Part shown: positions 24,005 to 33,281 of the stretch, in pieces | How positions within the stretch are numbered: position 1 is the stretch's first letter | Layout of the letters: each line of letters starts with the position of its first letter | Source of the DNA: an uncultured Paludibaculum sp. | Lineage (GTDB): Bacteria; Acidobacteriota; Terriglobia; Bryobacterales; Bryobacteraceae | Assembly (NCBI RefSeq): GCF_963665245.1 | Contig: NZ_OY762268.1 | Location: forward strand, 496,001 to 560,000 | Length of the DNA: 64,000 nt | Direction: 5' to 3' | Notes under the pieces: generated by a model | Databases searched by the model: none | Seen by the model: only the letters and a program-made list of their open reading frames with translations | Told to the model about the DNA's origin: nothing | Program-made: the position numbers and the translations under genes

Positions 24005-26491
24005 TCAGGCCTTCGGAAACTGCGTGAATTCGATTCGAGTGCCTTTCAGCGTCGCGCTCTGGTCGCGGTACCGCAAGCGGCACTCCCCTCCGTGCTTCGA
24101 CCGAATCTCGACCCGCGCCAGTGCCCCGCCCTTCCAACTCAGGTCCACCTCGAACCCGCCGCGAGCGCAAAGCCCCCGCACACTGCCGTTCGGCCACGCG
24201 TCGGGCAGCGCCGGCATTAGGTGGACTTCGCCCATGTGGCTTTGTAGGATCATCTCCGCGATGCCCGCCGCTCCGCCGAAGTTGCCGTCAATCTGGAACG
24301 GCGGGTGCGAGCAGAACAGGTTCGGCATCACGCCGCCTTTGTTGAACTTACCCGGAGCCGACCGCGCCGGTTCGAACAGATTGCTCAGTAGTCTGTAGGC
24401 ATGGTTGCCATCCAGCAGTCGGGCCCAGAAATTGATCTTCCAGGCTCTCGACCAGCCGGTGCCCCCGTCGCCGCGCAACTCCAGGGTGCGGCGGGCGGCG
24501 GCGCACATCTCCGGAGTTGTGCGCGGGTGGAACTCGCAGCCTGGGTGCAGCGGGTAAAGATGCGAAACGTGGCGATGCTCCGGTTCGCGCTCCTCGAAAT
24601 CCTCGGGCCACTCCTGTAACTGGCCTCTGGCACCCACTTTGTAGGGCAGCAGCCGGTCATATTTCTCCCGGAGTTCCCGTCGGAACGGCTCGTCCAGAGC
24701 GAGAATCTTGGACGCCTCAATACAGTTTCGGAAGAGGTCCCGCGTAATGGCCAGATCCATGGTGGGGCCCATCGTGATGCCGGCCGTCTGTTTCTTCCCG
24801 TTGGCGTCCAGATAGACGAAGGAGTTCTCGGGCGAATTGCCGGCGGCGGTCACCAGATGGCCGTGGCCGTCGTCGATCAGCCAATCGGACAGAAACTCGG
24901 CGGCACCTTTCATCAGCGGGTAGACCTCGGCGAGGAAGACGCGGTCGACGGTGAATTGATAGTGCGACCAAAGGTGCTGGCACATCCACGCTCCGCCCAC
25001 CGGCCAGAACGACGGGATGGCGTCGTTGTCCACTGGTTGCGTGCCGCGCCACAGAGTCGTGTTGTGGTGCAACACCCAACCACGGCGGCGGTACATCTTC
25101 GTGGCGGTTTCGCGGCCGCTGATGGCGAGTTCGCGGATCATCCTCAACACCGGCTCCGAGCATTCGCTCAGATTGGCTACCTCAGTGGGCCAATAGTTCA
25201 TCTGCGTGTTGATGTTCACGGTGTAGCCGCTAGCCCAGGGCGGGATGACCTGGGGATTCCAGATCCCCTGCAGATTCAACGGCTGCGTGCCTGCCCGTGA
25301 GCCGGCGATGGTGAGGTAGCGCGCGTACTGGAAATAGAGCGCGGCCAACGAAGGATCATTGCCGTTGCGGAAGGCCGGAATGCGCGCGTCGGTGGGCAGG
25401 TGGCTTTGTTTCGTCGCCGCGCCGAGGTCGATGGACACGCGCCGGAATAGCTTCTGATGATCCGCGATGTGGCGGTCGCGCAAGGCCAGCCAGCCCCGGG
25501 TGGAGGCGGCGGCGATCTGACTGGCCGCGATCTCCGCTGGATCCACGCCAGCTTTGCTGGGACTCTTGTCCGGACCGTTGAAACTGGTGGCCGCCGCCAG
25601 CAGCAGGACTGTTTCCGTACTGTTTCGTACCGTCAGGACGCCGCGGTCCACCGTCGTTGTACCGTCGGAGGCATGCACGTGGAGCCGGGCTTCGAAGAAC
25701 GTGCCCAATCCGCCGACCTCCGCGCCGTAGAGCACGGTCTTTGCGGCCGGCTTGCGGGAGCCGTCTGCGTTCCAGATCTCCGGATACTTCCACTGTTCGT
25801 TGCGCTTCTCCACCCATTCGAGCGTGCGTCTCAGGGCGAACCCCGGCGCCTGGCCGTGCATCCGGAGGCCGTTCTTTTTGTTGACCGAGAGCGTTTCCGC
25901 CGTTGGATGTGCGGACTGCAGACTGGCGCGGAAGCTGAGCGCCTGTGGCTTTGACGACTTCAGACGGAGCACCAGCACCTGGTCGGGGTGGGAGATGAAG
26001 CACTCCCGCTGGAACTCGATGCCACCGGCCGTGTAGGTCACTCGGAACACAGCCTGATCCAGGTCGAGCTCGCGTTCGTAACGGGAGGTCTCCGCGCCAT
26101 GATCGAAGGTCAACCGCAGGTCGCCAAGAGGCTGGTAGCAGGGCCATGAACGGCCAGTCCAGTTCTTCGTCATAATGGCGGAGGCTTCCGCGTACTGCCG
26201 GTTTCGGAGCAGTGCGATCACTTCGTCGAACTTCAGAGTGACGTCCAGGGGCAGATTGTCGGCCCCCGGTTCGCTGGACGTGAGCGTGTCGTCGTTGAGG
26301 GCGATGAGTTCCTCGGCCACGGACCCGAAGACCATGCCGCCCAGGCGTCCATTGCCCAGAGGCAGCGCCTCGTTCCAATCGGTAGCCGGTTGGTCGTACC
26401 ACAGGCGCAGATTCGGGTCTTTTGTGGGCGGAACGGCAAGGGCGGCCGCGGTCTGAAGAGCGGTCTGAAGAAAGGTTCGGCGGGTGGGCAT
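24005..26491 (-). CDS. GH95 alpha-L-fucosidase, Tat-exported
   Basis: 828 residues. Starts with a twin-arginine-like signal (MPTRRTFLQTALQTAAALA). The whole chain follows the GH95 layout: N-terminal beta domain beginning LWYDQPATDWNEALPLGNG, then an (alpha/alpha)6 barrel with TVNINTQMNYWP (the Asn pair that helps activate water), GNSPENSF (candidate general acid Glu), and GDGGTGWSRAWK followed by LLDGNHAY (Asp). All these active-site elements appear intact. GH95 enzymes release alpha-1,2-linked L-fucose or L-galactose from glycans, hence a role in polysaccharide breakdown in the periplasm. Confidence 0.93.
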   Translation of the reverse strand: MPTRRTFLQTALQTAAALAVPPTKDPNLRLWYDQPATDWNEALPLGNGRLGGMVFGSVAEELIALNDDTLTSSEPGADNLPLDVTLKFDEVIALLRNRQYAEASAIMTKNWTGRSWPCYQPLGDLRLTFDHGAETSRYERELDLDQAVFRVTYTAGGIEFQRECFISHPDQVLVLRLKSSKPQALSFRASLQSAHPTAETLSVNKKNGLRMHGQAPGFALRRTLEWVEKRNEQWKYPEIWNADGSRKPAAKTVLYGAEVGGLGTFFEARLHVHASDGTTTVDRGVLTVRNSTETVLLLAAATSFNGPDKSPSKAGVDPAEIAASQIAAASTRGWLALRDRHIADHQKLFRRVSIDLGAATKQSHLPTDARIPAFRNGNDPSLAALYFQYARYLTIAGSRAGTQPLNLQGIWNPQVIPPWASGYTVNINTQMNYWPTEVANLSECSEPVLRMIRELAISGRETATKMYRRRGWVLHHNTTLWRGTQPVDNDAIPSFWPVGGAWMCQHLWSHYQFTVDRVFLAEVYPLMKGAAEFLSDWLIDDGHGHLVTAAGNSPENSFVYLDANGKKQTAGITMGPTMDLAITRDLFRNCIEASKILALDEPFRRELREKYDRLLPYKVGARGQLQEWPEDFEEREPEHRHVSHLYPLHPGCEFHPRTTPEMCAAARRTLELRGDGGTGWSRAWKINFWARLLDGNHAYRLLSNLFEPARSAPGKFNKGGVMPNLFCSHPPFQIDGNFGGAAGIAEMILQSHMGEVHLMPALPDAWPNGSVRGLCARGGFEVDLSWKGGALARVEIRSKHGGECRLRYRDQSATLKGTRIEFTQFPKA

Positions 26492-26492
26492 G

Positions 26493-26512
26493 ACTTGGAG
26501 ACGAATCCAAGT
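26493..26512. repeat. Short inverted repeat abutting the GH95 start
   Basis: ACTTGGA (26493-26499) and TCCAAGT (26506-26512) pair perfectly over 6 bases, one base upstream of the fucosidase ATG on the minus strand. It may fold near the start codon or be a protein site. Weak evidence. Confidence 0.3.
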
Positions 26513-26526
26513 TTACGCCCAACGGC

Positions 26527-27708
26527 TTACGCTCGTCTGGCCCGCGAATCGCCGGTCACACCCAGAATGGTCCTGGTCACCGCGGTGACGGCTATGGCTT
26601 GGCAGAGGAGCACGGCGAACGGCGCCCACAAGGCCCGGAAAATCGATCCGTACCATGAGCGCCACGCCACGGTGGGGGTAAAGAGCAATAGTAAGGCGGG
26701 CAGGTACAGCTTCAGGAAAACAAGAACCAGCAAAGATGGCAGCCACAGCGAGCTCACCCAGAGTGTGAAAACGAGCAGGAAGGCGGACCGGCCGCCGGCC
26801 AGAAGGCAACGGAGGAAGGCCTTTTCGATGCCGCGCCAGGCCGTACGGAAGGAATCGTACGGCCGGACGTGGGCCATGGTCTCACATCGCAATACGGCCA
26901 TCTTCATGCGGTGCCGTTTGATCAGGCGGGCCAGCGCCTGGTCCTCTATACCGCTGCCGGCAACTGCTCTGTGGCCACCGATGAAGTTGTAGGCACTGCG
27001 TCGAAACAGCAGGCATTGGCCGTTGGCCAGCGCCTCAGGGTGCTTGGGATCACTGACATGGCAAGCACTGATGGTAGTGAAGGTCAACGCCATTCCATAG
27101 GAAACCAGCAGTCTTTCAAACCAGGTGCGGTATTCCTGACGGGGCAGTACGGTAGCGGCGTGAAGTTCCTCGGTGGCGGCGTAGGCAAGGAGCGACGAGA
27201 GAAACCGCGGCTCGTACCAGGTCTCGGGATCAACGAAGAGCATCCAGTCGGACTCGGTTAGGACAGCGCCGGTCCAGCAGGCATTCGGCTTGCTCAGCCA
27301 GCCGCGCTCCTGTGGGCGGGCAGGCCGCACCACTGCCCCGGCCGCCTCGGCGGCTTGAGCCGTGCCATCGGTGGAGCGATCGTCGACAACCACGCAGAGG
27401 GATCCGGGGAAGCTGCGGACCGCGCGCCCGATGGTGGCCTGTTTGTCGCGGGCCGGAATAATGACGCAATGGTCCAGAGCAGTGCCGGACGCCACGCTGG
27501 CGCCGGACTGGAGACTCAACTGGGGGATCAACCGGTATTGGCGCCGGGCGTGTGCCGCCAGCAGAGTGGTGAGCAAGGCGACCGAGACAGCAACCCAGAG
27601 GGCAATGGGGTCCGGGCTGATATCCCTCTCGACAAAGAACTTCGACAGACTGGTCAGGATATCGTGCACGTCTGATTCATTCGGACTAGGCGGCGGGGGC
27701 AGCGGCAA
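26527..27708 (-). CDS. Family 2 glycosyltransferase, membrane bound
   Basis: 393 residues. One N-terminal membrane segment (about 35-53), a GT-A domain with VIIPARDKQATIGRAV and VVDDRSTDGTA, a nucleotide-sugar DxD-like site in MLFVDPET, a GIEDQALAR motif (ED) and a cluster of C-terminal membrane segments (about 300-385). This matches the hydroxychlorobactene-glucosyltransferase-like subgroup that glycosylates carotenoids or lipids; that subgroup name is recall and uncertain. The start is ambiguous: TTG 27708 has GGAG four bases upstream, and GTG 27669 is a shorter option. No pigment genes are adjacent. Confidence 0.78.
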   Translation of the reverse strand: MPLPPPPSPNESDVHDILTSLSKFFVERDISPDPIALWVAVSVALLTTLLAAHARRQYRLIPQLSLQSGASVASGTALDHCVIIPARDKQATIGRAVRSFPGSLCVVVDDRSTDGTAQAAEAAGAVVRPARPQERGWLSKPNACWTGAVLTESDWMLFVDPETWYEPRFLSSLLAYAATEELHAATVLPRQEYRTWFERLLVSYGMALTFTTISACHVSDPKHPEALANGQCLLFRRSAYNFIGGHRAVAGSGIEDQALARLIKRHRMKMAVLRCETMAHVRPYDSFRTAWRGIEKAFLRCLLAGGRSAFLLVFTLWVSSLWLPSLLVLVFLKLYLPALLLLFTPTVAWRSWYGSIFRALWAPFAVLLCQAIAVTAVTRTILGVTGDSRARRA

Positions 27709-27898
27709 GCCGCTCCGGCCAATAGGTCATTGTACGAACGAATGGGGCGGCAGGGGAACTGCGTTTGGGTCACAAACCGGTCCGGCGGGTGCACAATGGC
27801 CGGTCACCCCGCTGATGTGAGGCAGACATCGACAATCGAAATCTCGCAGCCGAGGCAGGAGCGAGGCTTTCTACTGAGGAATGTATAAGTTGGGGGGA

Positions 27899-27926
27899 TT
27901 CACCCAATACTGGTGGGTTTCACCCA
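27899..27926. promoter_or_regulatory. TTCACCCA direct repeats, candidate activator site
   Basis: TTCACCCA occurs at 27899-27906 and 27919-27926, exactly 20 bases apart (two helical turns), with an inverted TGGGT half-site between them (27914-27918; TGGGT-TTC-ACCCA). The position about 100 bases upstream of the sigma-54-like element fits an enhancer-type activator site. Confidence 0.4.
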
Positions 27927-28021
27927 GGGGAATGGGAAATCCACGTTGTAGAGATTTTCATCGAATTTCCTATCTTCTTGATTTCAGATATGTTACTCGT
28001 AAGTCAACGAATGGTCCGGTT

Positions 28022-28037
28022 TGGCCTGGATCATGCT
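28022..28037 (+). promoter_or_regulatory. Sigma-54-like promoter for the EET operon (candidate)
   Basis: TGGCCTGGATCATGCT keeps GG and GC of the -24/-12 consensus at the right spacing and matches 8 of 11 specified positions. The predicted start would give a 5' leader of about 65 bases before the ATG at 28115. Chance matches are possible. Confidence 0.3.
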
Positions 28038-28114
28038 GTGCAGATACCGAGCCGTGTACTGCGGCGACGGCGGTCACGCTGTAGCGAGTGGAATTAATAG
28101 ATAAGGAGAGCAAC

Positions 28115-30244
28115 ATGCGCTTGCATCAACGCTCCAGGGGCTGGATGAAGTGGACTCTCGTGGTGATGGTGCTGCTGGCATCCACCGCGCTGGTCAGCTC
28201 CACGAAACCACCTTTCACCGAGCGCGACAAGGCATTCTACGCTGACGAAGCGATGGTGAACTTCGTCCGCCCTGGCCTTGTGTTTTCTGTAGTGAGTACA
28301 AATGTAGCGTCCGACGGCACTGTGACGGTTCGGTTCAAGATGACCGACCCCAAGGGTGCCGCGCTGGAACGCGAGGGCATCAACACGCCAGGTGCGGTGA
28401 GTTCCAGTTTTATCCTGGCGACAATACCGAACGGCAGCAAGTTTTATCAGTCGTATGGCAGCCGTGTGAAGACGAGCACGTACGCGCCGACGGCCGGCAA
28501 GCAGGCCCGCCAGGCGGGCGCGGATACGGGCGGCAAGTACACCAAGGTGTCCGACGGCGTGTATGACTACACGTTCGGCGGCAAGCTGCCCTCGAGCTAT
28601 GACAAGACGGCGACGCACACGGTCGCCATCTACGGTAGCCGCAATCTCACCGAGTTCGACCTCGGAACGAACTATGCCAGCACGACCTACAACTTCGTGC
28701 CGGATGGTTCGGCGGTGAAGAAGGTCCGTGACGTCATCAGCACCTCTTCCTGCAACAAGTGCCACGATGACCTGTCGTTCCACGGCGGTTCCCGCAAGGG
28801 CGTGGAACTCTGCATTATGTGCCACACCCCGGCCTACACGCTGAACGGTGTCACGGTGGACAACACGAATCCCGAGACCGGCAACACCATCGACATGACC
28901 CAGATGGTCCACAAGATCCATGCCGGTAGCAGCCTGGCCAGCGTGCAGGCGGGCGGCAAGTATCAGATCGTCGGTTTCGGCAACGCCGTCAGCGACTGGT
29001 CCGAAGTGAACATGCCGTCGAAGCCGAACAACTGCCAGTGGTGCCACGAGCAGGGCAACACCGCCGCTCAGAAGGACGCCTGGCTGACTCAACCAGCGCG
29101 GGCCGCCTGCGGCGCCTGCCACGACACGGTCAACTTCGCCACGGGCGAAGGCCACGTCGGGCTGCCTCAGGCCACCGACAACCAGTGCGCCAACTGCCAC
29201 ATCGCGCAGGGCGAAATCGACTTCGACGCCTCCATCAAGGGTGCGCACGTGGTCGAGCAGGCCTCCTCGCTGACGCGCGGCGCGGTTGCCAAGATCGTGA
29301 GCATCGAGAACGCAGCCGTCGGCCAGAAGCCCGTCCTGACCATCTCCTTGAAGGATCGCTCCGGCGCCGACATGGACATTAAGGACGTGATCCCTGGCGC
29401 AGGCCGCGGCCGTCTGGCCATCACCCTGGCTGGGCCGACCTCTGACTACGGCACGGGCATCAGCGCCACGGGCACCAATGGCTACGTGCAGGACAACCTG
29501 ACCGTCGCCAGCATGACCGGTGGCCCGGGCACCTATAAGTACACCTTCAGCAAGGCCATCCCGGATGGCGCCAAGGGTACCTGGGTGTTCGCCGTCGAAG
29601 GCCGCACGGACGAGACCATCCTCACCGGCACGCAGAAGCAGCGCACCTATGAAGTCAATATCCCGAACGATATGAAGTACTTCTCAGTGGACGGCAGCGA
29701 CGTCACGCCGCGCCGGCACATCGTCGAAACGGCGACCTGCAACAACTGCCACTACAATCTGACTCTGCACGGCGAAAACCGCAATGAGATCCAGAATTGC
29801 GTGATCTGCCACAACCCGAACATGACCGACGCCGCTCGCCGTCCGGCCGATAAGGCTCCCAACGAGTCCATCAGCATGGCCTCGATGGTTCACCGCATCC
29901 ACACCGGCAAGGAACAGCCGCGCGATTTCACCATCTACGGCTTTGGCAATTCCGCCAACAACTTCAACGGAGCGGCCTTCCCCGAGCCCGCTTCCGCCTC
30001 CAATTGCAGCATGTGCCACTCCACCAACACGCAGAACCTGCCGGCCGCCGGCGTCCTGCCTGTCCAGGATCCCAGGGGCTGGCTCACCACCGCCGGAACA
30101 GCTTCGGCGGCCTGCCTCAGCTGCCACGCCAGCAAGGATGCCGCCTCGCATGCTCTGGCCAACACCACCACGCTGGGTGAAAGCTGCGCGGCCTGTCACG
30201 GGCCCAACGCGGATTTCGCTGTCAGCAAGGTCCACGCTCAGTAA
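28115..30244 (+). CDS. OmcA/MtrC-family decaheme cytochrome c
   Basis: 709 residues. Signal segment at about 12-28 (TLVVMVLLASTALVSS) with no lipobox cysteine. Ten CxxCH motifs fall in two groups of five: residues 213 (CNKCH), 233, 307, 332, 358 and residues 542 (CNNCH), 562, 631, 667, 691. Beta domains lie before and between (about 30-210 and 363-541), which is the split-pentahaem layout of MtrC/OmcA. Each pentahaem domain also has the family signature MVHKIHAG / MVHRIHTG. ATG 28115 is set by AAGGAG upstream. Expected to be the outer-surface terminal reductase of an extracellular electron transfer conduit with the downstream genes. Confidence 0.93.
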   Translation: MRLHQRSRGWMKWTLVVMVLLASTALVSSTKPPFTERDKAFYADEAMVNFVRPGLVFSVVSTNVASDGTVTVRFKMTDPKGAALEREGINTPGAVSSSFILATIPNGSKFYQSYGSRVKTSTYAPTAGKQARQAGADTGGKYTKVSDGVYDYTFGGKLPSSYDKTATHTVAIYGSRNLTEFDLGTNYASTTYNFVPDGSAVKKVRDVISTSSCNKCHDDLSFHGGSRKGVELCIMCHTPAYTLNGVTVDNTNPETGNTIDMTQMVHKIHAGSSLASVQAGGKYQIVGFGNAVSDWSEVNMPSKPNNCQWCHEQGNTAAQKDAWLTQPARAACGACHDTVNFATGEGHVGLPQATDNQCANCHIAQGEIDFDASIKGAHVVEQASSLTRGAVAKIVSIENAAVGQKPVLTISLKDRSGADMDIKDVIPGAGRGRLAITLAGPTSDYGTGISATGTNGYVQDNLTVASMTGGPGTYKYTFSKAIPDGAKGTWVFAVEGRTDETILTGTQKQRTYEVNIPNDMKYFSVDGSDVTPRRHIVETATCNNCHYNLTLHGENRNEIQNCVICHNPNMTDAARRPADKAPNESISMASMVHRIHTGKEQPRDFTIYGFGNSANNFNGAAFPEPASASNCSMCHSTNTQNLPAAGVLPVQDPRGWLTTAGTASAACLSCHASKDAASHALANTTTLGESCAACHGPNADFAVSKVHAQ

Positions 30245-30260
30245 ACTAATACTCAATGAA

Positions 30261-30291
30261 GGGCAGGTTCCGAAAGGGGCCTGCCCCTTTT
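30261..30291 (+). terminator. Terminator or attenuator between the two decaheme genes
   Basis: GGGCAGG (30261-30267) pairs perfectly with CCTGCCC (30280-30286), followed by CTTTTC. It lies between the OmcA/MtrC stop and the ATG of the DmsE-type gene. A partial terminator would make more surface cytochrome than conduit, but this is inference. Confidence 0.6.
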
Positions 30292-30309
30292 CTCAGATCG
30301 GGAGAACTC

Positions 30310-31278
30310 ATGACTTTCCGGTTATTGCCGTGGACCGCGGCGGTGGCGCTGTCGGTTTGGGCGGCGGGGACATCACAGGATCAGAAGCCGCCGGACAAAA
30401 CCGCGGGGCAGCAGGCAGCAAAGCCTGAGGCACCCGCGAAGAAAGAATATATAGGGTCGGAGACCTGCGCGGGTTGTCACGAGGACATCAGCACTGCTTT
30501 TAAGAAGAATCCTCATTCCATCCTCGAAACCAACAAGAAGCGCGGTTGGGAGACCAAAGCCTGCGAGTCGTGCCATGGGCCGGGGTCGGTCCATGCCGAG
30601 ACCAATCTGGCCGACGACATTCGCAGCCCGAAACAGATGACGGCCTCGGCGATCGACGCCATGTGCCTGAACTGCCACAAGAATCAGCAGACGCATGTCG
30701 GCCGGCTGCAGAGCAGCCACGCACGCAACAGCGTACCCTGCACCTCCTGCCACAACATGCACAAGCAGGGCGAGGAGTCGAGCGAGTACCAGTTGAAGCG
30801 CGTCACCGGCATCAACAAGACCTGCACCAACTGCCATCGCGACGTGGCGGCCAGTTTTGTCAAACCCAATCATCACCGCGTGCCGGAAGGCGCGATGAGC
30901 TGCACCGGTTGTCACAATCCGCACGCCAGCAATCTGAACCGGAATATGCGGCTGGCGGGCGGCAACGAACCGGGCTGCTTCGCCTGCCATGCCGACAAGC
31001 GGGGTCCGTTTGTGTTCGAACACGCGCCCAGCCGCAATGAGCCCTGTTCGATCTGCCACGAGCCGCACGGCTCAGTGAATCCGCGCATGCTGAAGCGGGC
31101 CGAAGTGGCGCCGCTGTGCCTGGAGTGCCACTCGAATATTCAAACGCCGCCCGCGGCCTCGACGGTGGGTGGAATTCCTCCGGCGCTGCACGATCTGCGC
31201 AGCCCGAGGTTCCGCAACTGTACCACTTGTCATCAGAAGATCCACGGTTCGAACGTGAATGGGGCGTTGCTGCGATGA
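30310..31278 (+). CDS. DmsE/MtrA-family periplasmic decaheme cytochrome c
   Basis: 322 residues. Signal peptide (MTFRLLPWTAAVALSVWAAG) and a short K/P/E/A-rich linker, then ten CxxCH motifs (CAGCH, CESCH, CLNCH, CTSCH, CTNCH, CTGCH, CFACH, CSICH, CLECH, CTTCH), the normal count and size for DmsE/MtrA/PioA cytochromes. ATG 30310 has a GGGAG site a few bases upstream; an upstream in-frame start at 30256 would lie inside the terminator hairpin. Its stop overlaps the barrel gene start (ATGA). In known conduits this protein sits inside the barrel and carries electrons from the periplasm to the surface cytochrome. Confidence 0.93.
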   Translation: MTFRLLPWTAAVALSVWAAGTSQDQKPPDKTAGQQAAKPEAPAKKEYIGSETCAGCHEDISTAFKKNPHSILETNKKRGWETKACESCHGPGSVHAETNLADDIRSPKQMTASAIDAMCLNCHKNQQTHVGRLQSSHARNSVPCTSCHNMHKQGEESSEYQLKRVTGINKTCTNCHRDVAASFVKPNHHRVPEGAMSCTGCHNPHASNLNRNMRLAGGNEPGCFACHADKRGPFVFEHAPSRNEPCSICHEPHGSVNPRMLKRAEVAPLCLECHSNIQTPPAASTVGGIPPALHDLRSPRFRNCTTCHQKIHGSNVNGALLR

Positions 31279-33266
31279 GAATCTGGCTGGCATTGCTTCT
31301 GCCGCTAACGCTTCTGGCGCAGGAGTCCGCCGACACCAAGGAAGCCAAGACCGAGAAGAAAGACGAGAAGGCGGCCGAGTCGCCGCAACCTCAAAAAGAG
31401 AAGGAGTTGACCGGTTACATCGACCTCGGCGCACGCTGGGTCGGCCATGCCGGCGACTTCAGCACCTACCGCAGCCTGGTGAATCTCAGCCAGGGCGTCC
31501 GCCTTTTGGGCATGGATGTGAGCTATGAGCCGTCGGGCAGCCGCTTGTTCGACAGCCTGCGCATCCAGGGCTACAACTGGGGCGGCGATCCCTACAACAC
31601 GGCCCGGCTCGACCTGCTGAAGCGCGGCAAGTACCGCTATACGGGCAACTACTCGAACATCGCCTACTACAACAACCTGCCGTCGTTCGCCGATGTCACC
31701 GCCAACAGGGGCGTCTACCTGAACCAGCGTTCCTACGACACCACGCGGCGCAATTTCGAGAACGAGATCACTCTGTTCCCGGGTGGCCGCATCATGCCGT
31801 ACATCAGCTATGCCCGCAACTCCGACAGCGGCAACGGCGTCACCACGCTGGTCGCCGACCAGAACGAGTATCCGCTGCGCAACGTCATCAACTGGGGCAT
31901 GAATGAGATCCGAGGCGGCGTCCGCCTTGAGATGAACCGCTGGCACGTGACGCTGGAAGAAGGCGGTACGAACTTCAAGGACGACCAGGGCGTCTACTCC
32001 ACCGACAAGCTCACCGGCAACCGCACCAGCCCCTACTTCGGCCAGCAGTTGTATCTGCTGAGCGGCGCGCAGTACTACCGCATTCGCGGCAACGGCGCGT
32101 ATACGAAGGTGCTGCTGACGGCGAATCCCTGGAATTGGCTGGATCTCTCCGGCACGCTCATCCGCAGTTCTCCGAAGACGTATTCGACCTACAACGACAC
32201 CTTGAAGGGCAATCTGATCTCGGACGAAACCCAGTTTCTGGCCATCCCGCAGATCACCGATTCCTTCTACGGCAACGTCCGCATGCCGCATACGACAGCC
32301 AACGCCAGCGCCGAAGTCCGGCCCATGGAACGGTTGCGCGTGCGTACGACATGGGAGACCGACCGCTTCCACACCAGTGGCAGCGGTGTCCTCACGTCTT
32401 CTTACTTCCTCACCACCTCGGGGACTCCGGTCACCGCCACCGGTACCGATGGCGAACGACTGGACGTCAGCCGCAGCCGCCAGCAGGTGGAAGCGCTGTA
32501 CGACATCACGAACAAGTACATGGTGCGAGGCGGCTACCGCTACGAATGGGGCGACGTGGTTCTCAAGGCGAATCAGTTCGTCACCGACAATCCGGTGGAA
32601 CGCGGCGAGTTGCAGCGGCACGTCGGCCTGTTCGGATTCAAAGCGCGTCCGGTCACCCGGCTCACCCTCACCGGTGACTTTGAGCTCGCCAACGGCGTAA
32701 AGACCTACTACCGCAGCGGTCTGCTCGACACCAAGCGCATCAACCTGCAGGGGCGCGTAACGCTGCCGAAGAGCCTCTTCTTCAATCTCCTGTACAGCCG
32801 TTTCGACAACAAGAATCCGGCGCAGGACATCAACCTCGATGCGACGTCGCAGTCCACCTCGGCCAACCTGCAGTGGATGCCCAACGACGGCAAGCGCATC
32901 AGCCTCATCGCGGACTACACGCGCTCGACTATTCAGAGTGACTTCAACTACCTCTACCCGCTGGGCTTGTTCCCGGTGCAATCGCTCTACCGCGACAATG
33001 CGCACAGCGGCACACTGATGGCCGACTTGCGGTTGCCGCTCGCCAAGAACTACAGTGGGCATCTGAGCTTTGGGGGGTCGTTCGTCACCACAACGGGCAC
33101 GCGTCCTTCCAACTACTACCAGCCGCAGGGCCGGATTCAGCTCCCCGTGACGCCGAAGCTGGAGTTCTTCTCGGAGTGGAAGTACTATGGGCTGCACCAG
33201 CCGAACTACTACTACGAGGGATTCCGTTCGCACATGTTCACCGGCGGAGTTCGTTTCGTGATGTAA
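31275..33266 (+). CDS. MtrB/PioB-family outer-membrane beta-barrel
   Basis: 663 residues. Signal peptide MRIWLALLLPLTLLAQ, then a charged K/E-rich linker, then many alternating amphipathic strands with aromatic residues (YIDLGARWVG, YRYTGNYSNIAYYNN, VRGGYRYEWGDVVLK) typical of a large barrel. It contains no cysteine, so it lacks the CxxC of Shewanella MtrB and is closer to PioB-type barrels. ATG 31275 overlaps the decaheme stop; the frame is open further upstream but only inside the previous gene. The role is to sheath the periplasmic decaheme protein across the outer membrane. Confidence 0.9.
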   Translation: MRIWLALLLPLTLLAQESADTKEAKTEKKDEKAAESPQPQKEKELTGYIDLGARWVGHAGDFSTYRSLVNLSQGVRLLGMDVSYEPSGSRLFDSLRIQGYNWGGDPYNTARLDLLKRGKYRYTGNYSNIAYYNNLPSFADVTANRGVYLNQRSYDTTRRNFENEITLFPGGRIMPYISYARNSDSGNGVTTLVADQNEYPLRNVINWGMNEIRGGVRLEMNRWHVTLEEGGTNFKDDQGVYSTDKLTGNRTSPYFGQQLYLLSGAQYYRIRGNGAYTKVLLTANPWNWLDLSGTLIRSSPKTYSTYNDTLKGNLISDETQFLAIPQITDSFYGNVRMPHTTANASAEVRPMERLRVRTTWETDRFHTSGSGVLTSSYFLTTSGTPVTATGTDGERLDVSRSRQQVEALYDITNKYMVRGGYRYEWGDVVLKANQFVTDNPVERGELQRHVGLFGFKARPVTRLTLTGDFELANGVKTYYRSGLLDTKRINLQGRVTLPKSLFFNLLYSRFDNKNPAQDINLDATSQSTSANLQWMPNDGKRISLIADYTRSTIQSDFNYLYPLGLFPVQSLYRDNAHSGTLMADLRLPLAKNYSGHLSFGGSFVTTTGTRPSNYYQPQGRIQLPVTPKLEFFSEWKYYGLHQPNYYYEGFRSHMFTGGVRFVM

Positions 33267-33281
33267 GAGGGGAGGACTCGA

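Larger units (their letters stand above)
27709..28114. other. Intergenic region upstream of the EET operon
   Basis: About 406 bases with no credible gene on either strand. The 3' half is clearly less GC-rich than the surroundings, as expected for a control region. It contains the direct repeats at 27899-27926 and a sigma-54-like element at 28022-28037, described separately. The OmcA/MtrC gene ribosome binding site AAGGAG lies at 28103-28108. Confidence 0.7.

Noticed and set aside
31305..33233. 642-codon minus-strand frame opposite the barrel gene
   Set aside because: Antisense shadow; the plus-strand frame has a signal peptide, beta-barrel pattern and operon overlap.
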